A DNA stretch of 64,000 nt from Thermoproteota archaeon (GCA_016882195.1 VGLU01000001.1:38001-102000), one strand, 5' to 3'. Counted from the stretch's first letter, positions 53,492 through 62,282 are shown. Notes: generated from the letters alone by a model not told the origin. Program-made: numbers and translations.

Positions 53492-54763
53492 CTATGTGAA
53501 AACGAAGCCTCTCGGTTGCCGTTCGAATGGTCTCCGGCGCCTGAACTCCCTGTCTTCGCGTTCCCGGAACGGACCTCTCCTATCTCCGTATTCCCGGAAT
53601 TGCCCTCTCCTGTCGCTGTGCTCCCGGAACTCATCTCTCCTGAACGGAAGCATCCTTATGTCATCAGCGGAGCAGTCAATCTCCTGGATATCGAAGGAGA
53701 AGGTATTCACTATCCTGCTGAACAAGTCGAAGTCCTCCCTGGTAAGCAGAACGATGGCCTTCCCAGACTGCCCTGCCCTCGCTGTCCTCCCGATCCTGTT
53801 CACATAATCCTCCGCGTTCATGGGTACGCTGTAGTTGAAGATGTGGGTCACGTCCTTGAAGTCCAGCCCCCTTGCAGCCACGTCGGTTGCTACGAGAACC
53901 CTTGTGGATCCCCTGTGGAACTCCTCCACTATGTGCTCCCTCCTCTCCTGCGAGAGGCCGCCGTGGAGGGACTTGGCATTTATGCCGTTCTGTTGCAGGT
54001 TTCTGGCTACGATGTCTGTGTCCCTCCTGGAGTTGCAGAAGACCATCGCGAGTTTGGGCGCTTCCTTGCGCAGCAAGTGAACGAGCATCGAGAACTTGAT
54101 CCTTCGATCCACGTCGCAGTAGTACTGTTTTAGGTAGTCCTCCTTCACCTTCGTGTCTGTGACGACCTCCCTAGGGTTCTTGGTGAACCGGTCCCTGATG
54201 GACTTGAGCTCGTAGGGCATGGTTGCGCTGAAGAGCAATGTCTGCCTCTCCCTTGGGAGGCTCCTCTCAATGGTCTCTATGTCCTCGATGAAACCCATGT
54301 CGATCATCCTGTCCGCTTCGTCCAGGACGAAAATCTTCACGTTATTTAGTTTCAAGGTCCCCCGCCTCATATGATCCATGATCCTGCCGGGGGTTCCCAC
54401 CACGATCTCCGAACTCCTTAGCCCGGATATCTGGGGCCCCATGGACGCACCACCGTAGACGCACTCTATTCTGAGCCCCTTGGCGCGGGAGAATTTCTTG
54501 AGCTCTCCAGCGTTCTGCAGCGCCAGCTCCCTAGTTGGTGCGAGGATGAGCCCTTGGACTGGCGTGCCTCGGGTAACCTTCTCTACGAGCGGTATCCCGA
54601 ACGCCGCGGTTTTACCAGAGCCTGTCTCGGACTGACCGATGACGTCGTATCCCTCTTTAATGAGCGGTATAGTCTCGTACTGGATTCGTGTGGGTTCATT
54701 GAACCCGATCTCGTTTAGAGAGGCCAGTACCTCCCTCTCAATATTCAAATCTTCAAACGTCAT
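53492..54763 (-). CDS. DEAD-box RNA helicase
   Basis: A 423-residue helicase. Q motif PTRIQYETIPL, motif I SETGSGKT, PTRELA, DEAD in VLDEADRMID, SAT, and motif VI NRIGRTARAG are present; motif VI has Asn where His is usual. A basic, Arg-rich tail (HSDRRGQ repeats to RRRPFERQ) should bind RNA. Probably involved in ribosome assembly or RNA folding. Confidence 0.92.
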   Translation of the reverse strand: MTFEDLNIEREVLASLNEIGFNEPTRIQYETIPLIKEGYDVIGQSETGSGKTAAFGIPLVEKVTRGTPVQGLILAPTRELALQNAGELKKFSRAKGLRIECVYGGASMGPQISGLRSSEIVVGTPGRIMDHMRRGTLKLNNVKIFVLDEADRMIDMGFIEDIETIERSLPRERQTLLFSATMPYELKSIRDRFTKNPREVVTDTKVKEDYLKQYYCDVDRRIKFSMLVHLLRKEAPKLAMVFCNSRRDTDIVARNLQQNGINAKSLHGGLSQERREHIVEEFHRGSTRVLVATDVAARGLDFKDVTHIFNYSVPMNAEDYVNRIGRTARAGQSGKAIVLLTREDFDLFSRIVNTFSFDIQEIDCSADDIRMLPFRRDEFREHSDRRGQFREYGDRRGPFREREDREFRRRRPFERQPRGFVFT

Positions 54764-54973
54764 AATACATCATCTCTTTTTTATTTTGTTTATTGTTGTT
54801 TTTGTTGCCAAAGTCACAAAAGCAATAGAATTAGCGCGATAGGCTAACGCTATTTGTCAAGGCCTTGCACTTTAGACCCGTTTCAAGTAATAAAACAGGT
54901 ATTTAAACCTTCGCTGTCCCCCTCTGCCATTTTTTATCGTGGTGCATCAAAGGGCGGAGGGATCCGCCTGAAA

Positions 54974-55011
54974 GGAATATATTGAACTGAGGGGATTATA
55001 CCTTCAGGTAT
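54974..55011 (+). promoter_or_regulatory. Promoter and short palindrome before sod
   Basis: GAATATATTG (about 54975-54984) fits a TATA box some 50 nt before the sod start. ATACCT-TC-AGGTAT, a perfect 6-bp inverted repeat at 54998-55011, sits between it and the ribosome site (GGAGGGA). A second stem (GGCGGA/TCCGCC, 54953-54968) lies just upstream. The palindrome covers the expected transcription start and could be an operator. Confidence 0.4.
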
Positions 55012-55028
55012 TTTTGGAGGGATTGGTT

Positions 55029-55646
55029 TTGGAGAGGAAGGTATACACTCTACCAGCCTTGGCGTACCCGTACAACGCGCTCACGCCGCATATATCCGAG
55101 GGGCAGCTGAAGATACACCACACCAAGCACCACCAGGCTTACGTGGACAATGTTAACAACATTAACAAGAAGTTTGACGACGCCACAAAGAGTGGAGCCG
55201 ATGTCGACATCAAGGCTCTGCTAAAAGAACTCGCCTTTAACCTCGGCGGGCACTCGCTGCACTCATACTTCTGGGAGGACATGGCTCCCCCAAGCAAGGG
55301 AGGGGGCAAGCCGGGCGGAAAGCTTGCGGACCAGGTCAACAGGGACTTCGGGGGCCTGGACAGGTTCAAGAAGCTGTTCTCGCAGACCGCCACGAGCGTG
55401 GAGGGATCGGGCTGGGCCTCGCTGATATACTGCGGGGAGCTGGACAGGCTGATGCTTCAGCAGATAGAGAAGCACAACGTCAACTATGCCCCGGACTTCA
55501 CAGCTGTGATGGTCCTGGACGTGTGGGAACACGCCTACTACATCGACTACAAGAACCTGAGGGCGAAGTTCGTCGAGGCGTTCTGGAATGTGGTCAACTG
55601 GGACGGAATAGGCAAGTGGTTCGAGGAGATAAAAGGGTGGTATTAG
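55029..55646 (+). CDS. sod: Superoxide dismutase, Fe/Mn type
   Basis: A 205-residue Fe/Mn superoxide dismutase. Metal ligands are His in HHTKHHQAYV, His in LGGHSLHSYFW, and Asp/His in DVWEHAYYIDYKN. The TTG at 55029 follows GGAGGGA by 7 nt and fits the usual start; the frame begins five codons earlier. It shows that this H2-metabolising organism meets oxygen. Confidence 0.93.
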   Translation: MERKVYTLPALAYPYNALTPHISEGQLKIHHTKHHQAYVDNVNNINKKFDDATKSGADVDIKALLKELAFNLGGHSLHSYFWEDMAPPSKGGGKPGGKLADQVNRDFGGLDRFKKLFSQTATSVEGSGWASLIYCGELDRLMLQQIEKHNVNYAPDFTAVMVLDVWEHAYYIDYKNLRAKFVEAFWNVVNWDGIGKWFEEIKGWY

Positions 55647-55737
55647 CCACCCACTTTCCCATTTTAAAATCGAATTTCGATTCTGGCTTTTCAAATGCAC
55701 AGCTCGTGATCCTGAGAAAAGGAGAGAAAGAAAATGG

Positions 55738-56202
55738 TTAGGATTTTTGCGTCGGAGCAGCGGCCTTCTTCTTTGCGGCCAGCTTCAGGATGCCCTGTAC
55801 TATGCCATTGATTATGGCCTCTGGCTTGGGGGCGCAACCCGGCACATATACGTCCACTGGTATGAGCAGATCTGGTGAGCCGAGTATTGCATAGTTGTCC
55901 GGATCCTCGTTATAGAAGAGGCTCCCTCCGCAGGCGCAGCCACCAATGGCCACCACCACCTTGGGCTCTGGAACCTGCTCGTAGACCCTCTTGACCATAG
56001 GTATGAACTGCTTGGGTACGCAACCTGTTGCGATGAGTATGTCCGCGTGCCTTGGGGATGCCACAAGCTGTATGCCGAACCTCTCTGGGTCCCATCTCGG
56101 GTCCAGGGCGGCGAGGGTCTCTATGTCGCATCCGTTACATCCGCCGCAGTGCAGGTGGTAGAGCCAAGGCGAGTAGATTCGAGCCTTATCCATTATCCCC
56201 AT
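55738..56202 (-). CDS. Group 4 [NiFe] hydrogenase small subunit (NuoB-like)
   Basis: A 154-residue subunit with the proximal [4Fe-4S] site of energy-converting hydrogenases: HCGGCNGCDIE (Cys19, Cys22, Cys25), GGCACGG (Cys89, Cys91) and PGCAPKP (Cys123). It relays electrons to the NiFe centre. It is the last gene of an eight-gene minus-strand operon and overlaps the NuoI-like gene by 1 nt. Confidence 0.9.
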   Translation of the reverse strand: MGIMDKARIYSPWLYHLHCGGCNGCDIETLAALDPRWDPERFGIQLVASPRHADILIATGCVPKQFIPMVKRVYEQVPEPKVVVAIGGCACGGSLFYNEDPDNYAILGSPDLLIPVDVYVPGCAPKPEAIINGIVQGILKLAAKKKAAAPTQKS

Positions 56203-56795
56203 TACGGTCCCTCCAACCAGACATGCTTCTTGGTATGCGTGTCATATTTGTAGGCAAAAGCCCTCCTGCAGGACGGGCAGTAGTCCTGGACCTTCTTGAA
56301 GTCCGCGACCACCACATCCTTCACCAGGGGGTTTATCTTCTGCAACAGTAATTCATTGGCCTTGTCCACGTACTTCTTGGGATAGAAAGTATGACCGCAG
56401 TTCGCACATCGAAGCAGATCGAGGGTCGTGTCCACGTAGTTCGCCGGATCGTCCCTGCTGCCGGTGGCCACCTCGAACTTCTTGGACATCTTCAGCGCCT
56501 CCGTCGGGCACTCGTCCACACAGTGCTGGCAGAAGGTACAGCGAAAGAGGAATATCTGCACGAGCCTCTTCGCCTCTGACTCGTTGTCGAAGATCTTTGT
56601 TGCCATTCCGGTGCAGACCCTGGCGCACGCCTCGCAGCCTATGCACTTCTCCTCATCCCTCTCGGGCACCCCTCTAAGACCCTCGGGTATGGCGCTGTAC
56701 TTCTTGTTGGGGTCCACAGATGAGGGGTAGTTCAGGGTCATGGGGCTGCTGTAGTGAGCCAAGACTTCCTCCAATATTTTAATTCTAGCTGGCAT
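56202..56795 (-). CDS. Group 4 hydrogenase NuoI-like ferredoxin subunit
   Basis: A 197-residue protein with two [4Fe-4S] cluster motifs (CIGCEACARVC and CTFCQHCVDEC), the quinone-side relay of complex I relatives. The C-terminal third adds a zinc-ribbon-like unit (CANC, CPSC), which is unusual but also seen in some hydrogenase-associated NuoI proteins. It lies 4 nt after the NuoH-like gene. Confidence 0.88.
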   Translation of the reverse strand: MPARIKILEEVLAHYSSPMTLNYPSSVDPNKKYSAIPEGLRGVPERDEEKCIGCEACARVCTGMATKIFDNESEAKRLVQIFLFRCTFCQHCVDECPTEALKMSKKFEVATGSRDDPANYVDTTLDLLRCANCGHTFYPKKYVDKANELLLQKINPLVKDVVVADFKKVQDYCPSCRRAFAYKYDTHTKKHVWLEGP

Positions 56796-56799
56796 GTTT

Positions 56800-57792
56800 T
56801 CACACCACCCAATAGAACCTTAGTACTAGAACCATCATCGCGGTCAGGACGCCGAAGACCAGCACCCACCTTCCGTACCAGGACATGGCCTTGGCTATCT
56901 GGAATCGTGGGTGCAGAACCTGCATCACCGTTATGAAGAACAGGATGACTACGACGGCGATTATGTAGACGGGCAGCCATAGTATCGAGTTCAGCGTGGG
57001 CGCGAGAAAGAGTGCTATGAAGAGTGCCACCATGTCGTAAAAGAGGAACGCCTTTGCTAACTGGAAGAGCCCCAAGTATTTGCCACCGTACTCTGTGAAT
57101 GGACCGGCAACGATCTCGGCCTCAGCCTCCGCCATGTCAAGGGGCTTGATTGCAAGCTTGCCTATTATGACGAGGAAGAGAAGGACTGCTGCGAACGGGT
57201 TGAGGATCAGCATCGGCAAACCCGGTCTCGTGGCGATCTCCCACAGCGAGAGGGATCCTGCCACCAGCCCGACCGAGAAGAGGGCGACCACAAAGCCCAG
57301 TTCGTATATTAGGAATATCTCGATGTCTCTCCTTGCGCCGATTGCGCCCCAAGGCGAGCCGCTTGAGGCCGCGCCAAGAATGGTGAACATGACCGCACCG
57401 ATGAGCAGGTAGGAGGCGATGACCAGGCTCTCCTCCATCGTGGACAGTAGCGGGACGCCCGGGAACGGTATGAAGAATATGGCCAAGAAGGCGCAGATAA
57501 AGGCGAGGTAGGGTGATGCTATGAATATGGTCTTCCTAGAGATGTCAGGCACAGGCGTGTCCTTGCCGAAGAGCTTTAAGATGTCGTATAGCGGTTGCAG
57601 GATCCTTGAGGCGCCCAGGAGCGGCGCGAGATCCTTGTACATACTGACAACAGGTCCGACGCGCCACTGGAACCTCGCAGAGAGCTTCCTGAACAGGAAA
57701 ACGTAAAGAATACCAGCGAAGAGGGCCACGGGTATCATTATCAGCATCGTTACCGCAGTAAAGAGCATGTCCACCATCTTTAGGGCCTCCAT
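56800..57792 (-). CDS. Group 4 hydrogenase NuoH-like membrane subunit
   Basis: A 330-residue membrane protein with eight or nine helices. The signature loop AEAEIVAGPFTEYGG is the usual NuoH sequence, and a second acidic loop (PVPDISRKT) follows the second helix. It anchors the hydrogenase to the membrane and offers the ion path. Start overlaps the large-subunit gene by 13 nt. Confidence 0.92.
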   Translation of the reverse strand: MEALKMVDMLFTAVTMLIMIPVALFAGILYVFLFRKLSARFQWRVGPVVSMYKDLAPLLGASRILQPLYDILKLFGKDTPVPDISRKTIFIASPYLAFICAFLAIFFIPFPGVPLLSTMEESLVIASYLLIGAVMFTILGAASSGSPWGAIGARRDIEIFLIYELGFVVALFSVGLVAGSLSLWEIATRPGLPMLILNPFAAVLLFLVIIGKLAIKPLDMAEAEAEIVAGPFTEYGGKYLGLFQLAKAFLFYDMVALFIALFLAPTLNSILWLPVYIIAVVVILFFITVMQVLHPRFQIAKAMSWYGRWVLVFGVLTAMMVLVLRFYWVV

Positions 57793-59543
57793 CTCTTCTG
57801 GCTCATTCTAACCAGTTCCTCCCACGAGAGCGTGTAGCTCTCCTCTGTCTTGTCGTTGATGACCTCGACCCTGTCGGTGCATGCCAGGCACTGGTCGGTG
57901 CTGCCCATGACGATGGGTACGTCTGCGAGGGCCGAGCCGATGAGCATCTGCGGGATGAGGGCGTTGTTGCGGTAGCTTGGGGTCCTGATGCGGACTGCCT
58001 GCGGAAGGTTGGATCCCTGGACGTTGTGCTTGCCCTCGGGCATCATGTAATCGGGGACATCGGTCCCGCCTGCCCTCATGTAGTAGAAGAGCTCGCCTCT
58101 GGGCGCCTCATTGAGACCGACTGCCTCGGAGCCGGGTTCTATTGTCTTGGGCTTGTCCCTTATCTCTCCCGCTGTCTTCTCCAAGTACGCTAGGCACTGG
58201 TCCACTATGCCAATGGATACGAAGGTCTCCTTGGCTCTCACGAGCGTTCGTCCGAGCATGTCGCAGTGGTCGTCAACCACTATGTCCCACGATATCTTGC
58301 TTGGGTCGTACATTGCGTGTGGCGGGTTGTCCCTCCTGGTGTCTATCTTCCAGTTGCTCGCCCTGGCAACCGGACCGACCGCGCCGCCGTCGAAGGCCTG
58401 GGCGAAGGTGAGCGGGCCGACGCCTACAACCCTTGCCTTGACAACCGGGTGATCGACAACTGCCGGTATAAGTTGTGTGAGCGCCTCCTTCAAGCCTGGA
58501 ATTGTCTGCCTTGCCTTCATGGCGAGTTCTTGTGATACGTCTCTGCTGACGCCGCCCAGCCTCCAGATGCCGTAGTTGACCCTGTTGCCAGTTATAGCCT
58601 CGATTATGTCCATGACGCGCTCCCTGAGGCCCCACGTGATCATGAAGCCTGTCTTCCATCCGATTAGGTCGGCGGCCACGCCGATCCACAGGATGTGGCT
58701 GTGGACCCTGTTTAGCTCGACCAGCAGCGTCCTTATGTACTGAGCCCTCTCCGGGATCTCAGCATCGTACAGGTTCTCCGCACAGGTCACGTAAGCCAGG
58801 CCGTGGGCCGCGCTGCAGATGCCGCAGACACGCTCGGAGACGAAGACTCCCTTGTTGTAGCCCCTCCGCTCGATGAGGCGGTGGATGCCCCTGTGGTGGT
58901 AGCCTGTCTTGATGTCGGCATCGACCACGTGCTCGCCCTCCACCCTGACGTAGACGGTCTGTCCCTCGATTACGCCCGGGTGGTATGGACCTATGGGTAG
59001 GAGTGATGACCTTGCGGTCTTGGGGTCGATGCCTACTGGCTTCCAATTCTCAGAAGTCGGCGAAACTCCCGTGGTGGCAGGCATGTAGAGGCTCGGGTCA
59101 CTCGGCAGACCAGTCTCTGGGTTCTTCGGCCACTCGTACGGCAGGAACTGGTGCCGCGGGTCTGGCATTCCCGCGACGTTTATGCCTAGGAACTCCTTGA
59201 TCTCCCTCTCAGCCCAAACCGCCTGCCATGTCACCTTACCCACAGAGGGGATGATCGGGTTATCCCTATCGACATGAGCCTCGAGAACGAGCACAAGGTT
59301 CTTCGCCTTGGAGAAGTCATAGACGTAGACGATGTCGAAGCCGAACTGCTCCCTGTCCACACCCGTCGCGTGGATCAGTCGGGCACCCAGCTTCTTCACG
59401 AACCTCTCGGCCAGCCTGTCGACATCCTCTGGCTTGACCATGACTAAAACCCTGTTCTCCCTCAGGGGTTTGAATTCCAGTCCTTCAGGAACTACCTCGG
59501 TCTTGAGCCATTCCATGATGGTTGGATCAGTAGATGTGGTCAA
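57780..59543 (-). CDS. Group 4 [NiFe] hydrogenase large subunit fused to a NuoC-like domain
   Basis: A 587-residue NuoC-NuoD fusion. Residues 1-135 form the 30-kDa (NuoC) domain. The rest is the large subunit with both nickel-binding pairs: ERVCGICSAAH (Cys240, Cys243) and DQCLACTDR (Cys552, Cys555). All four cysteines mean a real NiFe centre rather than a complex I-type relic. It ends 32 residues after the last cysteine. It follows the HdrB-like gene by 1 bp. Confidence 0.93.
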   Translation of the reverse strand: MTTSTDPTIMEWLKTEVVPEGLEFKPLRENRVLVMVKPEDVDRLAERFVKKLGARLIHATGVDREQFGFDIVYVYDFSKAKNLVLVLEAHVDRDNPIIPSVGKVTWQAVWAEREIKEFLGINVAGMPDPRHQFLPYEWPKNPETGLPSDPSLYMPATTGVSPTSENWKPVGIDPKTARSSLLPIGPYHPGVIEGQTVYVRVEGEHVVDADIKTGYHHRGIHRLIERRGYNKGVFVSERVCGICSAAHGLAYVTCAENLYDAEIPERAQYIRTLLVELNRVHSHILWIGVAADLIGWKTGFMITWGLRERVMDIIEAITGNRVNYGIWRLGGVSRDVSQELAMKARQTIPGLKEALTQLIPAVVDHPVVKARVVGVGPLTFAQAFDGGAVGPVARASNWKIDTRRDNPPHAMYDPSKISWDIVVDDHCDMLGRTLVRAKETFVSIGIVDQCLAYLEKTAGEIRDKPKTIEPGSEAVGLNEAPRGELFYYMRAGGTDVPDYMMPEGKHNVQGSNLPQAVRIRTPSYRNNALIPQMLIGSALADVPIVMGSTDQCLACTDRVEVINDKTEESYTLSWEELVRMSQKRWRP

Positions 59544-60467
59544 TTATTTTCCCCCCTCTACCTTTGAGATGAGCTTGCTGGGGGACGTAGTCCTGAAGAC
59601 GTCCATCCCAAACTCCTCTGGCTTGTAGCCGAACGCCAGCGCCAAGATCTCCGAGAGGTGGACTATCGGGACGTCAAAGCCCTGTGGGAGCTGACCGGTT
59701 GGGTCACCCTCATCCTCCAAGATCTTGATCCCCCTGTCGAACTGGTCGTAGCAGCCCGAGCATATTATCGCGATGGCATCGACGCCTAGGTCCTGCGCCA
59801 GCTTGAACTTCTTGAAGACATTGCGGTAGATGGATGTCTTGGGGTCCGCGAAGTATAGCAGGAGTCCGCAGCACATGGAGTCGTACGGTGTGTCGACTAG
59901 CTCCACGCCACACGCCTCCAGGATCTCGTCGAAGTACCTCGGCATGACATCGTTGCCAAGCTTCCTCGCGTGGCAGCCTATGTGCCTCATCATCCGAAGG
60001 TTGAGCGGCTTCTTTATGGACTTCCTGATCTTGTCGAGCCCGACATCCTCATACAGAACCTGAAGGAAGTGCTTGACTTGCACAGTCCCCTCGAGCCTCA
60101 TGTTCGCCTTGGCGAGGTGCTTGTTCACCATAGCCATCTTCTCGGGCTCGTCCAACAGCTCCTCAAGAGTCTCGTAGTGCGTTATCCAGCATCCGTTGCA
60201 CGAGTCCACTAGGGTTACGCCCTGCTTCTCTGCTAGCGCCAAGTTCTGCCCGGTGAGGGTCAGCCATGTGTCCGGATCGATCGCCTTCCAGACTCCGGGC
60301 CTGACGCAGCAGAGCGTCTCCTTCATATAGTCCCAGCTGAGACCCAGCTTCTCGGCGACCAAGAAGGTTGCCTTCTCGGCCCACGGCATCTTAGCCGGCA
60401 TGACGCAACCCAAGAAGTAACCGTACTTCTCGTTCGAGGCATTAGTCTTTGATTTTGAAGCGGTCAC
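59544..60467 (-). CDS. HdrB-like protein with two CCG domains
   Basis: A 307-residue relative of heterodisulfide reductase subunit B. Both CCG motifs are complete: Cys21-X31-Cys53-Cys54-X35-Cys90-X2-Cys93 and Cys165-X33-Cys199-Cys200-X35-Cys236-X2-Cys239. HdrB uses such motifs to hold two noncubane [4Fe-4S] clusters that reduce disulfides. It lies directly between a 119-residue gene and the NiFe large subunit in one operon, so it should be part of the complex. It has no transmembrane helix. The true substrate is unknown. Confidence 0.88.
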   Translation of the reverse strand: MTASKSKTNASNEKYGYFLGCVMPAKMPWAEKATFLVAEKLGLSWDYMKETLCCVRPGVWKAIDPDTWLTLTGQNLALAEKQGVTLVDSCNGCWITHYETLEELLDEPEKMAMVNKHLAKANMRLEGTVQVKHFLQVLYEDVGLDKIRKSIKKPLNLRMMRHIGCHARKLGNDVMPRYFDEILEACGVELVDTPYDSMCCGLLLYFADPKTSIYRNVFKKFKLAQDLGVDAIAIICSGCYDQFDRGIKILEDEGDPTGQLPQGFDVPIVHLSEILALAFGYKPEEFGMDVFRTTSPSKLISKVEGGK

Positions 60468-60482
60468 TCTGTTCCCTCCATA

Positions 60483-60842
60483 TCAATACTTGTAAACCCT
60501 CTTCTCCGGGTCAAAGGCGAGCTTCTTGCCTGTCCCCATGTCCTTCATAATCTCGCGCTTCTTCTCCGCCTGCTCCGTGAACTTGTGTGCCGTAGGCGGC
60601 ATCGGATCCAAGTTTGCGGCCTTCCGCGCCCCCGAGACGTCCTCTGTTATTGGGTAGACGAGCCCCTGCTCGAAGTCCCTCTTGAGGGAGGGCTTCGCCG
60701 CGTCCGGGGCCGTGGCGTTGAACGGCCTTCTCCATGGATGCTTCACCATCTCATCCTCGAGCCTGTGCTCAGTCACCTTCTTCGCAGAATCAAGAAGGCG
60801 GGTAAAACTTTTCATTGGCTTCTCTTGCTCCATCTCAGACAC
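60483..60842 (-). CDS. Hydrogenase operon protein of unknown function
   Basis: A 119-residue, hydrophilic protein without cysteines: EKPMKSFTRLLDSAKK at the start, PWRRPFNATAPDA and KKLAFDPEKRVYKY at the end. I do not recognise it. It overlaps the ferredoxin gene by 8 nt and the HdrB-like gene follows after 15 nt, so it is part of the operon. A structural or adaptor subunit is the simplest guess. Confidence 0.65.
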   Translation of the reverse strand: MSEMEQEKPMKSFTRLLDSAKKVTEHRLEDEMVKHPWRRPFNATAPDAAKPSLKRDFEQGLVYPITEDVSGARKAANLDPMPPTAHKFTEQAEKKREIMKDMGTGKKLAFDPEKRVYKY

Positions 60843-61359
60843 CCCTCAACTTCTTTACGTAATCGAATGCCTCCCTTCTGGGGAGAAGTTGCAGCGCGTT
60901 TGTGCTGCACATCTTGACGCAGTTTGGATACTCCCCGTTGCAAAGGTCACACTTCACGTAGATCTTCTTGGTATTGTCCAGCCTTGGGACGGCTATCGGG
61001 CAGGTCTGGGCGCATATGCCGCACCCTATGCACTTCAGTGGGGAGATCCTCACTATGCCCAAGTGGTCCTTGTAGATCGCCTCCCTCGGGCAGGCAGCCA
61101 GGCACATGGGGTAAACGCAGTGGGAGCAGTTGGCGTTCACCCAGGACCCCGGCGTGGCGGGGTTATCGTTGACGTAAAGGAGAGCATAGTTGATGTCGAA
61201 GGTCTTGAAGTGGCTGTAGGCGCAGCCCACCATGCACTGCATGCACCCGGTGCAGAATTCTGGATTGTGGATAATTACGTTCTCCGTCACATTCTCGTTG
61301 GCTATAGGCACCAGCACTGGTGCACTCAGCCTCTTTGAAACTTTAACTTTTAGTGCCAT
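60835..61359 (-). CDS. Four-cluster ferredoxin subunit of the hydrogenase operon
   Basis: A 174-residue HycB/CooF/NrfC-like ferredoxin with four [4Fe-4S] motifs: CTGCMQCMVGC, CSHCVYPMCLAAC, CIGCGICAQTC and CDLCNGEYPNCVKMC. It would link the HdrB-like protein and the hydrogenase core. There are 9 nt between it and the upstream membrane-protein gene. Confidence 0.88.
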   Translation of the reverse strand: MALKVKVSKRLSAPVLVPIANENVTENVIIHNPEFCTGCMQCMVGCAYSHFKTFDINYALLYVNDNPATPGSWVNANCSHCVYPMCLAACPREAIYKDHLGIVRISPLKCIGCGICAQTCPIAVPRLDNTKKIYVKCDLCNGEYPNCVKMCSTNALQLLPRREAFDYVKKLRGV

Positions 61360-61368
61360 ACGGACCGC

Positions 61369-61821
61369 CTACTTTTGACCCTCTTTCTTGCCTCCCATAT
61401 CCACGAGATAGTAACCCACGCCCAATACGAAGGCGCCAAGCGCTATTAGGTTCACATACAACGGCACGGCCTTTATCAGGGATATGAGCTGCAAAGCCCA
61501 AAAGACGAGAACGCTGACGGCCAAAAGGGTGATGTGCATCCTTGGCATCTTCGGGCGGTAGACCTGTTCGTTGCTGATGTAAGGCTCCTTGGCGAGACCG
61601 CTGTAGTAGATCGACTCGGCCTTGATGTTTCTGGGGAATACCCCAGGGATAAAGCTCAAGAATAGAAGCGTGATAACGGCGACCAAGGTCAGCTCCACAA
61701 AGGCAAGGTTCATCACTGGGTGTGCGTAGAGGCTTGCATAGACGCTCCCCACGAGCCCTATGACGACCAGTGCCGAGGAGATAAGCAGAGAAATTCTCTC
61801 TGAAGAGGTGTAAGAAACCAT
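61369..61821 (-). CDS. Small membrane protein of the hydrogenase operon
   Basis: A 150-residue protein with four likely helices (about 9-27, 34-53, 96-117 and 121-140) and a hydrophilic loop between helices 2 and 3. It is not like NuoL/M/N or Mrp antiporter subunits, nor a recognisable cytochrome. First gene of the operon; an ATG at 61821 lies about 35 nt after a TATA box (TTTATATA at about 61855-61862 on the minus strand). Confidence 0.7.
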   Translation of the reverse strand: MVSYTSSERISLLISSALVVIGLVGSVYASLYAHPVMNLAFVELTLVAVITLLFLSFIPGVFPRNIKAESIYYSGLAKEPYISNEQVYRPKMPRMHITLLAVSVLVFWALQLISLIKAVPLYVNLIALGAFVLGVGYYLVDMGGKKEGQK

Positions 61822-61854
61822 TATTTTTCCTCCTCTTTCAGTTGGCGCTTTTTC

Positions 61855-61919
61855 AGTATATAAAACATTTTACCATTCGCCACCTAATGGTATCCCTTGG
61901 CCTATGAGGAAATACCATT
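61855..61919 (-). promoter_or_regulatory. TATA box and repeated TACCATT boxes of the hydrogenase operon
   Basis: The minus-strand TATA box (GTTTTATATACTG, about 61852-61865) stands about 35 nt before the operon start. Upstream of it are three copies of one 7-bp box: TACCATT at 61871-61877, AATGGTA at 61886-61892 (inverted), and TACCATT within 61913-61919; the second and third match over 8 bp. Boxes upstream of a TATA box suit an activator. Confidence 0.55.
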
Positions 61920-62042
61920 ACGTTTTAAATCGTGGAATTGGTCGAATATAAGGGTTACGACAAAGTAATATTTTAGTTACAAAAATGTACAAAGATGAAA
62001 GTAAAGAACAGTGTTATATTTTGTAATTTGTGGCCCTGCAGG

Positions 62043-62282
62043 CTACTCGGAGATTATATCCTCTTCGGTGGCGCGGCACTTGTTGAACTTCAGTACGTAC
62101 GTGCCCTTCTTCTTCCCTGGGGCTATCTCGCCCTCTTCCATGAGCCTCTTCACAACGCCCTCTGGATCCTTGAGGCCCGCCCTCTTCAGCTTCTGCATAA
62201 GGCCGTCCTTCGTCTCTATGTAGTTGCCCGTGGAGCAGAGGTAGGCGTATCCTTTATCATAATCCACTTTGTTCATTACCAT
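62043..62282 (-). CDS. Hypothetical small protein
   Basis: A 79-residue basic protein: KVDYDKGYAYLCSTGN, then a helix (DGLMQKLKRAGL), then GEIAPGKKKGTYVLKFNKC. It resembles no family I can name with confidence; a small winged or nucleic-acid-binding fold is possible. It lies 221 nt upstream of the hydrogenase operon on the same strand. Start ATG at 62282 or 62276. Confidence 0.6.
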   Translation of the reverse strand: MVMNKVDYDKGYAYLCSTGNYIETKDGLMQKLKRAGLKDPEGVVKRLMEEGEIAPGKKKGTYVLKFNKCRATEEDIISE

